A stretch of DNA of 64,000 bases from assembly GCF_023740735.1 (NCBI RefSeq), contig NZ_JAMRXH010000007.1:307666-371665 (forward strand), written 5' to 3'. Below the pieces are notes generated by a model, which searched no databases, had not been told where the DNA came from, and was given only the letters and a program-made list of their open reading frames with translations. A program made the position numbers and the translations under genes. The DNA is from Nocardia sp. CDC159 (lineage in GTDB: Bacteria; Actinomycetota; Actinomycetes; Mycobacteriales; Mycobacteriaceae). This document shows, in pieces, positions 62,445 through 64,000 of the stretch (position 1 is the first letter of the stretch; every line of letters starts with the position of its first letter).

Positions 62445-62450
62445 CTAGGG

Positions 62451-62485
62451 AAAGCGGCCCGGAACCATAGGTTCCGGGCCGCTTT
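62451..62485 (+). terminator. tRNA terminator
   Basis: A perfect 16-bp stem pairs 62451-62466 with 62470-62485 around a 3-base loop, six bases after the tRNA 3' end. Confidence 0.85.
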
Positions 62486-62523
62486 CGCATGGGTTCGGCA
62501 CCATCAGCCGAACTCGGTTTCAT

Positions 62524-62740
62524 GGATGCGGTGCCGTCGCACGGGTTTCTCGGCGTCCCAACATGTAGCTGGCGGCGTCTTCGTCCATGGTCGGGGGTCG
62601 ACGAGCTATTTCCAAGCGACGGCATCGATGAGCGCACGGTGGATGGCGATGTGGCTGTTGCGGACGGTCTTCTTCTCCACCCCAGCGGGTTTCGGCTTCG
62701 GTATCCGGCCAGCCCTGTACCGGCGCACTGCTGAGCGGGC
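62524..62740 (-). pseudogene. Decayed tyrosine-integrase fragment beside the tRNA
   Basis: In the minus-strand frame around 62740-62605 the translation reads RYRAGRIPKPKPAG, VEKKTVRNSHIAIHRALIDAV, AWK and then a TAG stop. This matches the core-binding region of actinobacterial phage/ICE integrases (KTVRN-x-H-x-x-L-H-R-A-L-x-D-A-V-x-W). Beyond the stop, only scattered residues (LVDPRPW) recall the next segment, and no catalytic domain is present. It is a remnant of an element that used the adjacent initiator tRNA as its attachment site; that link is inferred from position. Confidence 0.6.
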
Positions 62741-62802
62741 AGCGTGGAATGCCTGGTCACGACTCGGCCAGTTGGCCACGATTTGGAGACCCTGACTTAC
62801 GC

Positions 62803-63597
62803 CTACAAGAGATCGATACTCAGGTCGAGATCGGCGTCCAGCAGGGCGTCGACGCCCAGGTCGAGGTCGATCTCGTTGTCCAGGCCGAGTGCCACGATCA
62901 GAGCTGTGTTGAGCTTGTCACCCACCGCCAGGTCCACGTCCACGTCCAGCTCGGCGGCGATCAAGGCTCCGTCGGGGAAATCGGCGGACAGGTTGCTGCC
63001 GACTGCGTTGTCGACAGCGGTGAAGAAGTCAGCATGTAGCTTCAGACCCTGGTTGGCGAGTTTCAGTGTGGCGCGCGTCGTCCCCTCGTTCATCACGACC
63101 TCGGCGCTGTCGGGATCATTCGCCGAACCGATCACGACGTTGGCTTTGGCGCCGACCCTGGCGGTGAGGCCGCCGGACCTGATGTCGTAGCTCATGTTCG
63201 ACAGCGCCAGCTTCTTGTCGCCTTTGGACAGCTCGATACCGCCGCGGAGGATGACTTTGCCGCCGGTGACCTTCTTTCCGTATTGGATCTTGCTGCCCTT
63301 GGCGACCGGCAGCTGGATATCGGCATCCACCTTGCGCGCACCCCCCACAGCTTCGACCTTCATTTCGCGCCGTTGCAGATCGAGCGCGAAATCGGGATCC
63401 AGCAGGGTCAGTCCCGCGCCAGTGAGCGGGGTGTCCGAGCTGGCTGAAGCCACGGGCATACCGCCGACCAGGAAGGTGACGACGGCACCCGCCACGGCCA
63501 ACACAACGGCACCACCGCGAAACCACCGGAACCGGCCCGGACGCGCGGAATCACCAGCAGGCGCACAGCCAACCGACCTATCGATATCTGCTGTCAT
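62803..63597 (-). CDS. Secreted protein of unknown function
   Basis: The 264-residue protein has a membrane or signal helix (GGAVVLAVAGAVVTFLVGG) after a 30-residue cytoplasmic start. A beta-rich domain follows, with repeated GGxxLSxxxxxY-like strands (GGIELSKGDKKLALSNMSYDIRSGGLTARVGA), vaguely like HtaA domains. It ends in an acidic, Asp/Leu-alternating tail (LDVDVDLAVGD, LDADLDLSIDLL). Codon choice has more A/T at third positions than in neighbouring genes. It lies beyond the integrase remnant, so it may be acquired DNA. Function unknown. Confidence 0.65.
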   Translation of the reverse strand: MTADIDRSVGCAPAGDSARPGRFRWFRGGAVVLAVAGAVVTFLVGGMPVASASSDTPLTGAGLTLLDPDFALDLQRREMKVEAVGGARKVDADIQLPVAKGSKIQYGKKVTGGKVILRGGIELSKGDKKLALSNMSYDIRSGGLTARVGAKANVVIGSANDPDSAEVVMNEGTTRATLKLANQGLKLHADFFTAVDNAVGSNLSADFPDGALIAAELDVDVDLAVGDKLNTALIVALGLDNEIDLDLGVDALLDADLDLSIDLL

Positions 63598-64000
63598 CGC
63601 CAGGACTCCTCCGTCTCATACCACTTATCGGAACAACAACTGCCCAAAACCGATTGGCAGCGGAGGTGGTTCGTACCAGCTAAAAATATGGATTGGTCCG
63701 AGTTTCGGTGGCGTCGTGACGATGAGGCCGTGGCTGCCGCCTGTTCGCACTGGAGTCCAGGGCGTCGTCGATCAGCTGATCCTCCTGCCCACCAACGAGA
63801 TTCCGCTTGCCCCATGATCCGCTGATCGGGCGGTCGATGGAGCGAGATCGACCGCGGGGCAGGACGTCGGAAATGGCACCCCTTTAGGTCAAGACCTTCT
63901 CGGGGTGTGGGGGTTAGCCTGTGTGGTGGGTCCGGGTTGTGGCTTGTCCGAAGGATCGGTGTGCGGGTTGGAGCCGGTCACGCTGGAGTCAAGAGTCGTT
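63598..64000. other. Window end, no supported gene
   Basis: About 400 bases to the right edge without a convincing gene on either strand. A 12-base palindrome AGGTCAAGACCT lies at 63885-63896. The last 90 bases are G/T-rich. This could be upstream sequence of a gene outside the window or part of the same acquired segment as the secreted-protein gene. Confidence 0.4.

Noticed and set aside
62404..62760. 118-aa minus-strand ORF ending VAGTGFEPATSGL
   Set aside because: The C-terminus is the antisense translation of the tRNA 3' half and anticodon arm, a well-known false product. It runs in another frame over the integrase remnant and has no ribosome binding site.
63594..63815. 73-aa minus-strand ORF upstream of the last secreted-protein gene
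   Set aside because: No ribosome binding site or family resemblance, and it overlaps the start codon of the neighbouring real gene.

Overview
High-GC actinobacterial chromosome, most likely Nocardia or a close relative in the mycolic-acid-containing Mycobacteriales. The evidence is the GTG/TTG starts, strong G/C third-codon bias, antigen-85-like secreted esterases, a resuscitation-promoting factor, mycoredoxin and WhiB7. The segment 29.5-61 kb has the gene content and local order I recall for M. tuberculosis Rv3204-Rv3193c (alkyltransferase-like protein, LipV-like hydrolase, AdnA, AdnB, ion channel, NudC, Mrx1, UvrD2, WhiB7, ABC1 kinase, E1-like protein, zincin, Lon-like PDZ protease, UPF0182). 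No identifications were checked by database search.

Layout. 0-3 kb: the 3' end of nirB, then nirD, a uroporphyrinogen-III synthase with a DNA-binding tail, and a CbiX-type chelatase. This is a nitrite-assimilation and siroheme-supply operon. 3-9.8 kb: a small HTH regulator, an antigen-85-like esterase, a multi-spanning membrane protein, an uncalled 43-aa hydrophobic ORF, a SigD-like ECF sigma factor overlapping a secreted protein made of about 22 G-[FY]-D-R-x repeats, and an aldo/keto reductase divergent from a MmyB-type regulator. 9.8-15.6 kb: a one-module C-A-PCP-TE NRPS laid out like EntF, a second antigen-85-like esterase, and a hypothetical protein. 15.6-26.7 kb: a Tat-exported phosphoesterase, a TfoX-like protein, then a TetR-controlled operon (flavin monooxygenase, serine hydrolase, alcohol dehydrogenase, acyl-CoA ligase) suited to ketone or ester breakdown. 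A secreted cyclophilin, a second TetR with its SDR target, a tautomerase and a DUF1772 protein follow. 26.9-32.4 kb: a MobA-MoeA fusion, a VOC protein, the ATL/hydrolase pair and an exported member of the histidine/phenylalanine ammonia-lyase family that has lost the MIO-forming serine.

32.6-61.1 kb is the conserved DNA-repair and stress block. adnAB starts leaderless behind what looks like a PafBC (RecA-independent DNA damage) promoter, with a LexA-like box further up. UvrD2 runs into a WhiB7-type promoter, a uORF and a terminator/antiterminator leader in front of whiB7. Inserted here, and absent from the M. tuberculosis order I recall, are a CocE-type hydrolase, a secreted pyroglutamyl-peptidase-like protein with Ser for the catalytic Cys, a cupin-type regulator and an arylsulfotransferase-family protein. 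61-64 kb: an Rpf gene with a structured leader, an initiator tRNA-Met, a decayed tyrosine-integrase remnant beside it, and a secreted protein of lower-GC character.

The strongest points for a second look are the whiB7 attenuator, the GYDRx repeat protein coupled to a sigma factor, the MIO-less ammonia-lyase homologue, the Cys-to-Ser Pcp homologue, the Rpf leader with interleaved helices, and the integrase remnant at an initiator tRNA. I see no CRISPR array, rRNA or intact insertion sequence.
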